NCBI RefSeq assembly: GCF_965227725.1
Contig: NZ_CBDDGH010000006.1
Span: forward strand, 310,001-374,000
From: Shimia sp965227725
Lineage (GTDB): Bacteria; Pseudomonadota; Alphaproteobacteria; Rhodobacterales; Rhodobacteraceae
Direction of reading: 5' to 3'
DNA length: 64,000 nucleotides
How positions within the stretch are numbered: position 1 is the first letter of the stretch; each line of letters begins with the position of its first letter. Made by a program: the position numbers and the translations under genes. This document shows positions 52,840 through 61,073 of the stretch, in pieces. The notes under the pieces were generated by a model, which was not told the DNA's origin, searched no databases, and saw nothing but the letters and a program-made list of their open reading frames with translations.

Positions 52840-54308
52840 TGGGCGGCCTCCTGCATTTCGAAGGAAGCACGCAGGATATTCTCTTCGGTTATTTCTTCGC
52901 CAATCAACTCTGCTGCAATTCTACCGGCGCGGAACACAAACACCCGGTCGCACTCCAAAATTTCGTCCGTTTCCGTAGAATACCAAAGAAAGCTTCGACC
53001 CTTGGCAGCTTCATCTTGAAGCATCTGATAAACTTCTTTCTTAGTGCCCACATCTACACCGCGCATTGGATCGTCCATCAGCACGATCGGTGCAGCAGAG
53101 GCAAGCGCGCGGGCAAACAGTACCTTTTGCTGATTGCCGCCTGACAAGGACAGGATCGGATTACGTAAATTATCGGTGCGAATACCGATCCGCTCTTTCC
53201 AGCTCTGCACCAATCCAACCTCTGCGCCATGATCCACCATGGCCCTACGGCTGAACTCGTTCAGGGTGGTCAGTGAAAGGTTGCGCAGGATCGACCAAAG
53301 CGGCATCACTCCGTCACGGGATCGGTCGCCGGCGACGAATACGACTTCCGGTGTCTTTGTCGTTTTCCACAAGGGGGAATGATCAAAATAGATTTGCGCC
53401 AGCGCTTCGGCCTGCCCATGCCCGGCTAGACCGGCAAGACCTACAATTTCACCTTTACGAGCGCTCAAGCCGTTTTCGGCACGGATCACTTCATCTCCGA
53501 GCGGGCGGTTAGCACGATCGACCACCGCCTCATCATGATCTGGTGCAACATGGCCCATCGCATCCACGATACTGCTACGTGTAAACGCTCGGGCAGGTCG
53601 ATCGTCGACAATTTGGCCGTCTTTCATGATGATGATCCGGGTCGCGACCTCAAAAATCTCTCCCATCATGTGAGAGATAAACAGAACAGCCCCGCCTGCA
53701 GCACAAAACCGGTTGATGTGAGCCAGTAATTGCTGAGCAATCGCAGCGTCGAGCGACGATGTTGGCTCATCCAGAATAACAAGGCTGGGTTCACTATCCC
53801 GATCGGCAAACGCAATGGCGATCTCAACCATCTGCCGTTGCGCAATGGTCAAGGCACCCACGGTGGCATGTGGGCGGATGTCATGCCCGGGAAAAACCAA
53901 ATCCAGCGCATCAGTAACTTTTTGCTGCGCAGTGCGCCGCCAATTTCTACGTGGCATGTTCCGGTACGGGATCCGCAGGTTTTCCAGAACGGTAAGATTG
54001 GGACAAAGGGATAGCTCTTGAAACACGCTACGAATTCCAGCGTTTCGCGCGTTCTCACTGTTTGTCATCGCGCTAGTGGCATAGCGATGCGTCACCCCTC
54101 CACCTGTCGGCGAAAGCCGTCCGTTGATCACATTAGCCAAGGTCGACTTACCCGCGCCATTGTGCCCCACCAGACCAACACATTCCCCGGTTGCCACGGT
54201 CACCGTGGCTTGGCGCAAGGCATGAACAGGGCCAAAGGACATATCCGCCGCGTCGAGCGAGACAACCGGCGCATCTAGTGCGCCGGGTATCGTTTGAGTA
54301 TCAGGCAT
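52836..54308 (-). CDS. Ribose-type ABC transporter ATPase with two nucleotide-binding domains (RbsA-like)
   Basis: A 490-residue protein with two ATPase halves. The first has Walker A GHNGAGKST, a signature region TIAQRQMVEIA and Walker B LVILDEPTSSLD. The second has a degenerate Walker A (VAGDRSRDGVM) but a good signature, LSGGNQQKVLFARAL, as usual in RbsA/MglA/XylG. It powers import through the two RbsC-like permeases. It starts three bases after the binding-protein stop. Confidence 0.92.
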   Translation of the reverse strand: MPDTQTIPGALDAPVVSLDAADMSFGPVHALRQATVTVATGECVGLVGHNGAGKSTLANVINGRLSPTGGGVTHRYATSAMTNSENARNAGIRSVFQELSLCPNLTVLENLRIPYRNMPRRNWRRTAQQKVTDALDLVFPGHDIRPHATVGALTIAQRQMVEIAIAFADRDSEPSLVILDEPTSSLDAAIAQQLLAHINRFCAAGGAVLFISHMMGEIFEVATRIIIMKDGQIVDDRPARAFTRSSIVDAMGHVAPDHDEAVVDRANRPLGDEVIRAENGLSARKGEIVGLAGLAGHGQAEALAQIYFDHSPLWKTTKTPEVVFVAGDRSRDGVMPLWSILRNLSLTTLNEFSRRAMVDHGAEVGLVQSWKERIGIRTDNLRNPILSLSGGNQQKVLFARALASAAPIVLMDDPMRGVDVGTKKEVYQMLQDEAAKGRSFLWYSTETDEILECDRVFVFRAGRIAAELIGEEITEENILRASFEMQEAAQ

Positions 54309-54311
54309 AAA

Positions 54312-55325
54312 TTATTTGGCCGCCGCAATCACATCTTTGGCCTGTTGCAGCGTGTATTCCACGTTTGCGACCGACCCCTTAGGTGTGGTTTGCAGCGCCT
54401 CTTCCAGAGAGGCATCCGAAATAGTCAGAAAGGGAACGGTCAAATCCTTGGGAACGTTATTTCCATCGAGAACCTGTTGTGCCACCCAAAATGCGAGTGT
54501 GCTGACACCCGGAGCAATGGACAGCGAAGTGGTCTGATACCCGTTGGCCGCTTTTTCGTCAGCCCACCATTGCAATTCATCCTGACGATTGCCCATCACA
54601 ATCGTCGGCATCGCACGATCCGTTGCGCCAATCGCCTGCGCGGCGCCATATCCATCGCCCCCTTGGGTCACGACGCCTACAATATCGGGCAGGCTGGGCA
54701 ATATACCGGCGACGGCTTTCTGCGCCACGTCCTGAGCCCAATCACCATGAACCGACCCGACAACTTCGAAATTCGTGTTCTTGATCTCATCATGAATGCC
54801 TGCGCTGATCTCGTCGTCAACAAAAACCCCAGCAAGTCCACGGATCTCAAGAAGGTTGCCGCCATCGGGATAGCGCTCAGCCAAGTATTTTACCTGCTCA
54901 CGTCCCATCTGCTGAAAGTCGACAGCAATGCGCCATGCACAGGGCTCTTGCACAATACCGTCAAACGATACAACGGTAATGCCTGCATCGCAGGCTGCCT
55001 TGACTGCGCCGTTGATGGCTGTCGGCGACGCAGCGTTTACAACGATAGCGTCATAGCCCTGCAGGATCATGTTCTGAATTTGAGCCGCCTGTTCGGTGGC
55101 CTGATTTTCGGAAGTCGTGAACGCGTCAGCCGCGGCAACGACGCCATCAGCCACCGCTGCGTCACCATTCTTCTGCCAGCTTTCAAGCATCGCCTGGCGC
55201 CATGAGTTTCCCGCGTAGTTGTTGGACAACGCAATACGTTTGTCTGATGTGTCTGCTATGCCAGGTGTCGCAGCCAAAGCGGCTAATCCTGTCGTAGCAC
55301 CCAATAAAATGGCCTTAAGTTTCAT
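54312..55325 (-). CDS. Ribose-type ABC transporter substrate-binding protein
   Basis: About 337 residues from the ATG at 55325 with GGAGG upstream. A signal peptide (MKLKAILLGATTGLAALAATPGIA) is followed by the periplasmic-binding-protein type 1/4 fold: KRIALSNNYAGNSWRQAML, YDAIVVNAASPTAINGAVKAACDAGITVVSFDG and VVTQGGDGYGAAQAIG. It binds a sugar or polyol for the RbsA/C-like transporter. Unlike the other binding-protein genes of this window it is the first gene of its operon and is followed at once by the ATPase gene, without a hairpin. Divergent from a histidine kinase gene. Confidence 0.9.
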   Translation of the reverse strand: MKLKAILLGATTGLAALAATPGIADTSDKRIALSNNYAGNSWRQAMLESWQKNGDAAVADGVVAAADAFTTSENQATEQAAQIQNMILQGYDAIVVNAASPTAINGAVKAACDAGITVVSFDGIVQEPCAWRIAVDFQQMGREQVKYLAERYPDGGNLLEIRGLAGVFVDDEISAGIHDEIKNTNFEVVGSVHGDWAQDVAQKAVAGILPSLPDIVGVVTQGGDGYGAAQAIGATDRAMPTIVMGNRQDELQWWADEKAANGYQTTSLSIAPGVSTLAFWVAQQVLDGNNVPKDLTVPFLTISDASLEEALQTTPKGSVANVEYTLQQAKDVIAAAK

Positions 55326-55535
55326 GGTATCCTCCCAGAGCGGCCACACTGCCGCACATGCATTCTTTGCCCCCCAAAGGGGCCTGCGTGACAAAGATTC
55401 CGAGTTTCGGCGATAAGGGTAAGAGTAGTCCGCGCGCATTGCTTGCGGCTTCCCGCAAAGAGCCTGCGGCAACCCGCATGACACGCGGCATCGCTCTGGC
55501 TATAGTTTCAAGGCCTGCTTTGCAAAGGGTCGTAA

Positions 55536-56729
55536 ATGGCTGATCTTGCCTATTACCTGCGGATCTCAAACCATCTGGCAGGAAACCTCGATATCAAATC
55601 CGCGCTGCGCTCGGTCAAATCCGAGATCGACCGCATTTTGCATGTGGACCACTTGGATGTATGTCTCGTCGATGAAAACGGGCAGCTCAACACAAGTTAC
55701 GAAGTCGGCCTGCGCACCAGTTGGAGCCGTACGCGCGCTCCGGTCGCGGTGTCACCTGTGCGCGATATCCTGACCGGCAAGTGTGACAGCCTGCTAACGG
55801 GCAACGCCTTGGAAGACCCCCGTTACATATTTGAAGGCGCAGATGCAGGGCCGATCATACGGCACCAGTTGCGCAGTCGTGTTAATGTCGCAATGAAGGT
55901 GCTGGGCCGCACTATTGGCGCCCTCAACTGCTCATCCCAACAGCCAGACTACTATGACAAAAACGCCGTCGAGCAGGTACGCAATATTGCCGATATTTTA
56001 GCACCCTATTTTTATGCGTTGCGCGCCACCGAACAAGCCAAACGCGAGGCCATTAAGCGCGCTGAACTGCAGGCGCGCGAAGAAGGCTTGCGGCTTGGGG
56101 CGTCAAGTCTAACCGATGCTCTGGAACAGGAACGCCAGCGGATTGGCATGGACCTGCATGACCAAACGCTGGCGGACCTGACGCGGATAAGCCGCGAGTT
56201 GGAATGCTGCAAATCGCAACGAGATATCGCGGCGTTACGCGACCATATGCAAAGATGCATACAGGATTTGCGAACCATCATAGACATGTCGATCCCTTCT
56301 CTGTTGGAACTTTTTGGGTTTCAGCACGCAGTTCGTACACATTTGGAGCGTGCCGTAGGGCCGGACCAACAAATGCAGATTGATGTCCGCGACTTGTCTG
56401 ATGGGCTTGTCGATCAGTTACCGCAAGCAAAACGGATTGCACTGTTTCGGATCGCGCAAGAGGCGATTAACAACGCTGTTCGCCACGCGCAGGCGCAATC
56501 CATCACAGTCGAGATCGCCTGCCGCGACGGTTTGTATCTATCGGTACACGATGATGGTCAAACACATCCCGCACTGACGCCAGCAAGAGCATCGGGCGGT
56601 CTGATGCATATGCGCACCCGCGCCAGGCTCATCGCCGCACAGTTCGATATCTCCTACTCCAATGGCACCGAAGTCATCGTCTGTCTGCCGACATCAGAGT
56701 GCACCAGCAAGGACGAGATGCCAGCATGA
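55536..56729 (+). CDS. Cytoplasmic GAF-domain histidine kinase (HisKA_3, NarX-like)
   Basis: A 397-residue protein without membrane helices. A GAF-like domain at about residues 20-170 (RILHVDHLDVCLVDENGQLNT, RVNVAMKVLGRTIGALNC) leads through a coiled coil to a HisKA_3 dimerisation domain with the phospho-His in QERQRIGMDLHDQTLADL. The ATPase domain follows (FRIAQEAINNAVRHAQAQ, SVHDDGQTHPAL; a short G box near ASGGLMHMRTRA). It is coupled to a response regulator by ATGA overlap and is divergent from the ribose-type transporter operon, which it may control in response to a cytoplasmic signal. Confidence 0.9.
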   Translation: MADLAYYLRISNHLAGNLDIKSALRSVKSEIDRILHVDHLDVCLVDENGQLNTSYEVGLRTSWSRTRAPVAVSPVRDILTGKCDSLLTGNALEDPRYIFEGADAGPIIRHQLRSRVNVAMKVLGRTIGALNCSSQQPDYYDKNAVEQVRNIADILAPYFYALRATEQAKREAIKRAELQAREEGLRLGASSLTDALEQERQRIGMDLHDQTLADLTRISRELECCKSQRDIAALRDHMQRCIQDLRTIIDMSIPSLLELFGFQHAVRTHLERAVGPDQQMQIDVRDLSDGLVDQLPQAKRIALFRIAQEAINNAVRHAQAQSITVEIACRDGLYLSVHDDGQTHPALTPARASGGLMHMRTRARLIAAQFDISYSNGTEVIVCLPTSECTSKDEMPA

Positions 56730-57457
56730 AGATTCTCCTGGTTGAAGATGATGCCATGCATGCCAACTACCTCATGGAACTGGTCTACGAAGCGCTGCCT
56801 GAAGCTATAGAAGTGGAATTGGCTACAAACGGGCGCGAGGGTGAACAGATGGCTCGCGACGATGCTGTCGAAGCGATTGTGATGGACCTGCGCATGAAAG
56901 AGCGCAACGGGATTGAGGCCGCGCGCACGATTTGGGCCGAACGGCCGAGCACGCGCATTCTGTTCTGGTCAAACTATTCAGACGAAGCTTACCTGCGCGG
57001 CATTGCGCGGATCGTCCCTAAAGAAGCCGCCTATGGGTACGTACTCAAAACCGCGAGCCCCTCTCGCATGCAATTAGCCTTGCGCGCGGTGCTGGTGGAA
57101 GGGCAAATCATGGTCGACCGCGAGATACATCAGATTCAGAGCGAGCAGAGCCGCTCAAGTGAAGCATTAACAGAAGTCGAGTTGGCCATTCTTTCCGATT
57201 TGGCTCTGGGACTACCGGACAAGATCATAGCGCAGCGTCGCAAACTCGCCCTACGGACTGTGCAGAACCGTTTGCTGTCGATCTATGAAAAGTTGGACGT
57301 CAATGACCTGCCCCTGGCGAATGCTGATGTAGCGATCAACAAGCGCGTCAGGGCAGTGTCAAAAGCGATGCGCATCCACATCTTGAATACCGAGGTCATC
57401 TCATCTGCGGAAAAAGACCTTGGTGAATGGTTAAGCAGAGCGTCTCTTGGACCCTGA
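56726..57457 (+). CDS. Response regulator, NarL/LuxR-like
   Basis: About 243 residues from the ATG at 56726. The receiver at residues 1-120 has the acidic pair (LLVEDDAMHANYL), phospho-Asp in VMDLRMKERNGIEAA and Lys in VLKTAS. A C-terminal LuxR-type HTH follows (LTEVELAILSDLALGLPDKIIAQRRKLALRTVQNRLLSIYEKL), which is slightly divergent from the NarL consensus. It pairs with the GAF kinase. Likely targets are the divergent ribose-type operon or the haloperoxidase gene downstream, whose upstream region carries direct repeats. Confidence 0.88.
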   Translation: MKILLVEDDAMHANYLMELVYEALPEAIEVELATNGREGEQMARDDAVEAIVMDLRMKERNGIEAARTIWAERPSTRILFWSNYSDEAYLRGIARIVPKEAAYGYVLKTASPSRMQLALRAVLVEGQIMVDREIHQIQSEQSRSSEALTEVELAILSDLALGLPDKIIAQRRKLALRTVQNRLLSIYEKLDVNDLPLANADVAINKRVRAVSKAMRIHILNTEVISSAEKDLGEWLSRASLGP

Positions 57458-57610
57458 GTTTTGGGATTAACATTTAGCCTATCGCTCTATCACCGCCAAT
57501 TCTTGCCTGAATAACCCGCTAATCGATTACTTACCCTCGCAAAGCGCAAGACTTTTCGAAAAAAGACAAATACCAAAACCGACCTAGATTTCGGTCAAAT
57601 TTTTCTCAAA

Positions 57611-57648
57611 GTAACGATCTCAGCGAAATCGGTAACGATCCGGTAATG
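57611..57648 (+). promoter_or_regulatory. GTAACGATC direct repeats upstream of the haloperoxidase gene
   Basis: GTAACGATC occurs at 57611-57619 and exactly again at 57632-57640 (21 bp apart, two helical turns). A partial copy, GTAATG, begins at 57643, 11 bp further on. Repeats spaced by about 11 or 22 bp upstream of a promoter are the classical binding arrangement of SARP activators and are also used by NarL-type regulators; both kinds are encoded nearby. The haloperoxidase start is 41 bp downstream. Confidence 0.45.
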
Positions 57649-57688
57649 CCGCCTGTTCCTGATGCACCCGAATACCAAGGAGGGCATC

Positions 57689-59626
57689 ATGACTAGAGAA
57701 GCAAATGTTGCTTACGCCACCACTAAAGTTTCGGAATCCAGCCAAGTGGTCGAGGTACTCAAGTGCAGTGCGGCAGCAATTCCTCTGAGTGCATTGGCCG
57801 TTGAAACTCACTGCAACGGCGAGGCTGACGCATTTCCTGGCACATGGCCAACCCGGTTTTCCAAAGGGTTGGAACACAATGCTTTCGGAATCGTCACAAC
57901 GTATTCCTACAACAACTTTTTTGAGGAAATTTCAGATCCTAGCTACACCGACAACATGGGGAACCGGATCGCGCTTTTTGATTCACCGGCATATTGCGGC
58001 AGTTTCCAAACCCGTCCTAATGCGGAAGGTAGTGAATTTTCTTGGCGCAATTGGGACATGCCCCTTGCGTACCATCAATTGGTCGCGCAAGCACCAGAAG
58101 CAAATTCTGTTGCCTTGGCGCCGGCGCCTTGCCTGGGGTCGGATGAGTTGGCAGCCGAAATGGCTGAACTTTATGCCATGGCGTATCTCCGGGATCTTTC
58201 CTTTGAAGCCATGCGGACCAGCAAGACTTCTCAGCGAGTCGCTGCTGCCTTATCCAATATGCCTTGGTTTGACCCTGAGCAAACGCCAACCGATGCCGAA
58301 GGCAATCCGCTCAGCATGGTCTCCTCCAACAGGCGCACGCGAGATGGCGAAAACCTGACGCCGCAAACTCTTTTCCGCGGGTCGAGTGCCGGTTGCGCCG
58401 ATGGCCCTTATGTTTCGCAGTTTTTACTGCAAGGGGCTGCTGCGCCAGAAGACAAAGGCTATGCACCTCGAGATGAACGCGCTCAAAGTAAGATCGGGCG
58501 TTGGGACCAGCGGATCACCGAGCGTGCACCCGGAGTGGATTATCTGCGCGACTGGGCAGAGTGGCTGGATGTTCAAAACGGCGCCAATACGAAAAAAGAG
58601 CTCGCTGCTTTTGAAGGCACAAAAAAGTATATTGAAACGCCGCGTGACCTAGCAACGCTGGCCTGCTCGGACGCGTCTTGTAAGCCCTATCTAAATACAG
58701 CCGCATTGCTGTTTGATTGGAACACCAAAAGTGATCTTGGCATGCCCAAAATCGAGGATAAGCGTCATTTCGACGGCTCAGAAGAAGCGCATCTTTTGTC
58801 TCTTTTGAAAGAGACCGCCAAACGGGCGCACAGGGCCTCTTGGCAACAGAAATTTGAGACGCACAACCGGGCGCGCCCCGAAAAACTGGGCAGCGTGGCT
58901 TGCTTGATTGAAAACGGCTACGGCGCAGAGCTTGGTGCGGCGGAGGCGATGGCCACTCAGCACGTGGACAAGCTGGGATCAGCCTCAACCGAGGACTTCA
59001 ACCTGATTGAGGCGATTGTTGCAGCTCCCTCTGAACGACGCTTCAAGCACAACACACGCTCTTGGAGCCGCCTGCCCGAAATGACACGCAACCTATTGTT
59101 GCCAATGGCTTCTCCGGGAGGATCGCCCATGCATCCTTCCTATGGGGCCGGGCATGCAACGATAGCTGGAGGGTGTGTGACTGTACTCAAAGCATTTTTC
59201 CGCACCCATGACGCAGACCAGCGACCGATGTCGTTGAAAGAGGCCGGTGCGCCAGCTGCATTTGTGCCGGAAGACGGAGGCCTGAACCTAAAGGAAACAA
59301 AGGGTGACGATGCGCCTGACGTGCTGACCTTGAACGGTGAGTTGAACAAACTGGCTGAAAACATGTCCCTCGCGGGCTGCATGGCCGGTGTGAATTATTA
59401 TAGCGACAGTTTCGACAGCCTGCGCATGGGCGAGCGGATTGCTGTCGGCATCTTAGCGGAACATATGGCGACCTTCCGTTCTAATGTGACCATGACGCTT
59501 GAAACCTTCGATGGTGACATTCTAACGATCTCTGGCAATGGGGCCGGCAGCTCTGAAATCCGCGTATCTGGCTGTAGCCTGAGCGATTGGTGGACCCGCC
59601 ACCTGCCACCGCAACCCCAATCGTGA
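57689..59626 (+). CDS. Vanadium-dependent haloperoxidase-like protein with altered active site
   Basis: About 645 residues from the ATG at 57689, preceded by AAGGAGGG. The family is recognised in the C-terminal third: a Lys/Arg motif region KHNTRSWSRLPEM, the GSPMHPSYGAGHATIAGG phosphate-binding-type motif (residues about 478-494) and LAGCMAGVNYYSDSF (about 561-576). In active haloperoxidases the last motif usually reads R-x5-H, the His binding vanadate covalently; here the same places are Gly563 and Asn569. The fold is therefore present, but standard chemistry is doubtful. No signal peptide was seen. The gene is followed by an unrecognised protein. Confidence 0.8.
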   Translation: MTREANVAYATTKVSESSQVVEVLKCSAAAIPLSALAVETHCNGEADAFPGTWPTRFSKGLEHNAFGIVTTYSYNNFFEEISDPSYTDNMGNRIALFDSPAYCGSFQTRPNAEGSEFSWRNWDMPLAYHQLVAQAPEANSVALAPAPCLGSDELAAEMAELYAMAYLRDLSFEAMRTSKTSQRVAAALSNMPWFDPEQTPTDAEGNPLSMVSSNRRTRDGENLTPQTLFRGSSAGCADGPYVSQFLLQGAAAPEDKGYAPRDERAQSKIGRWDQRITERAPGVDYLRDWAEWLDVQNGANTKKELAAFEGTKKYIETPRDLATLACSDASCKPYLNTAALLFDWNTKSDLGMPKIEDKRHFDGSEEAHLLSLLKETAKRAHRASWQQKFETHNRARPEKLGSVACLIENGYGAELGAAEAMATQHVDKLGSASTEDFNLIEAIVAAPSERRFKHNTRSWSRLPEMTRNLLLPMASPGGSPMHPSYGAGHATIAGGCVTVLKAFFRTHDADQRPMSLKEAGAPAAFVPEDGGLNLKETKGDDAPDVLTLNGELNKLAENMSLAGCMAGVNYYSDSFDSLRMGERIAVGILAEHMATFRSNVTMTLETFDGDILTISGNGAGSSEIRVSGCSLSDWWTRHLPPQPQS

Positions 59627-59769
59627 CAGGCGAGCAAAAACGACATACCGGCGAATGCCTCAGTGGCCGCGCCGGTGAATTCTTCACCATCCCCAGCAGA
59701 GCTTGCCCCAATCTATGCTCTGTGGGACGGCGCGGTCGCAGGGCCTTTCTTGCGGCCGCACTAACTTAA
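59623..59769 (+). CDS. Possible 48-residue basic cysteine-containing peptide
   Basis: A GTG start overlapping the haloperoxidase stop (GTGA, 59623-59626) opens a 48-codon frame. It encodes a basic peptide with three cysteines (in GECLSG, RACPN and NLCSV) and ends in RRGRRAFLAAALT. The overlap suggests translational coupling, and the composition is unlike its neighbours. I know no family. It may be a small secreted or modified peptide or a chance frame in the 169 bp gap. Confidence 0.25.
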   Translation: MTGEQKRHTGECLSGRAGEFFTIPSRACPNLCSVGRRGRRAFLAAALT

Positions 59770-59795
59770 TCCCGAATTGTTTGAGGGACGTAACG

Positions 59796-61043
59796 ATGTA
59801 CATTTTTCAGTCGCCTGGACGCGCGGACCCGGATGTAAGCGATGCGGTTCTTGCCGTATGGAACGACACTATCCTCGACTTGATAAATTCGCACAAAGCC
59901 AGCCCCTTTTTGGTCACTGACCCGTCGAAGATCGCTGATGGCAAAATCGCTCATTCCATCAAATGGCCAGCGAACCCGCGTGAACCTTTGGATTGTCTGG
60001 GCGAAGAACTGGCTGTTCAACTTTCGGACTGGGGATGGCCCGGACGGGCAGAACTACATAATGAATACCTGGAATATGCGCTGGTTATGCGCCCTGACAG
60101 CGATGGAAATCTGCGGCCCAAACGGTTCATTGCGACAACCGAACTGATGGAGTGGTGGCAAGCGATGGCGGTTCATGACCTGCCTTACTTCCTGCAGCGT
60201 GTGACCAGTATCACTGGCCGACGTTATGAGGCCGAAGAGCTGTTTGGCATCCCTGAGCAGCAATGGAATAGCTTAACTGTCAAAACCCGCACCGAAACCT
60301 TCCGCAGAAGATTGGTTGGGTTCGGCAGGGCACAACCGCCTGAACACCCATTAAATATGGAACATGTGCTTTTCATGGCCGAAAACATCAACGGGCTCAG
60401 CGATCTGATTTTTGTCGTGCATTTCGGGTCATTTCCCTATGCGGTCAATCAGGATGGCAAACGCAGACGCGCCAAACTGGAAGAAATCTTCCTGTCGGTA
60501 GATCGCGAAGATCTTTATTGCCGCAATGCTGATGCCGGCGCAGCTCAGGCAGCCTACGATCAGGTTTTCTTACGCGGCAAAAACCCGCCTCAGGGGCGGG
60601 TGATGGCCTTTGCCAATCCTTTGGGGGTTTACCTGCGTGCGCTCAGAACCAAGGATCTGAGCCTTGATGGTGAACCTGTTCCACAAGAATGGGGGCGCTT
60701 TTCTCGAGGAACAGACGGCATGATGATGCGGCTTGAGTTCGGCCCCGGCGACGAGGATCCGCATTTTCTGGATGATCTGCTTTGGACCAATGGGGCGCGA
60801 ACGTCGCCTGTGTCAGGCTACCTTTTGGCGCGCTTGATCGAGGTGGGACCGCTGGTTGTGATCGGAGATACGCCGCGGCCGATCGCCAATGATGAGTTTC
60901 GCGACATCCCCACGCGACCGTGTGCCTCAATTACCCGCGGGCTGCCGAGCTATGAAAGATGCAAACAGATTGCCACCTTTGCTGATCAATATGAAAATCC
61001 GTTAGGGGTGGTTCCCGGCACGCGGGGTTTGCGCGAAAGTTAA
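59796..61043 (+). CDS. Unrecognised 415-residue protein
   Basis: Starts at ATG 59796 with GAGGGA eight bases upstream. I do not recognise the family. It is soluble by composition: no signal peptide, no membrane helix. It is rich in Trp, Arg and acidic residues, with notable stretches HNEYLEYALVMRPDSDG, TTELMEWWQAMAVHDLPYFL, HPLNMEHVLFMAENINGLSDL and EFGPGDEDPHFLDDLLWTNG. The alternation of Glu, His and Trp helices could build a metal or cofactor site, but no signature motif is visible. It lies 169 bp after the haloperoxidase-like gene on the same strand and ends convergent to the YcaO gene, so a shared pathway is likely. Confidence 0.75.
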   Translation: MYIFQSPGRADPDVSDAVLAVWNDTILDLINSHKASPFLVTDPSKIADGKIAHSIKWPANPREPLDCLGEELAVQLSDWGWPGRAELHNEYLEYALVMRPDSDGNLRPKRFIATTELMEWWQAMAVHDLPYFLQRVTSITGRRYEAEELFGIPEQQWNSLTVKTRTETFRRRLVGFGRAQPPEHPLNMEHVLFMAENINGLSDLIFVVHFGSFPYAVNQDGKRRRAKLEEIFLSVDREDLYCRNADAGAAQAAYDQVFLRGKNPPQGRVMAFANPLGVYLRALRTKDLSLDGEPVPQEWGRFSRGTDGMMMRLEFGPGDEDPHFLDDLLWTNGARTSPVSGYLLARLIEVGPLVVIGDTPRPIANDEFRDIPTRPCASITRGLPSYERCKQIATFADQYENPLGVVPGTRGLRES

Positions 61044-61059
61044 CGCAGCCCTAGCAGTT

Positions 61060-61073
61060 TGATGAGCTCATCA
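61060..61073. other. Perfect palindrome at a convergent gene end
   Basis: TGATGAGCTCATCA (61060-61073) is a perfect 14-base palindrome in the 27 bp between two convergent stop codons and includes the YcaO stop. It may be a shared transcript end or a protein-binding site; no U run follows. Confidence 0.3.
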
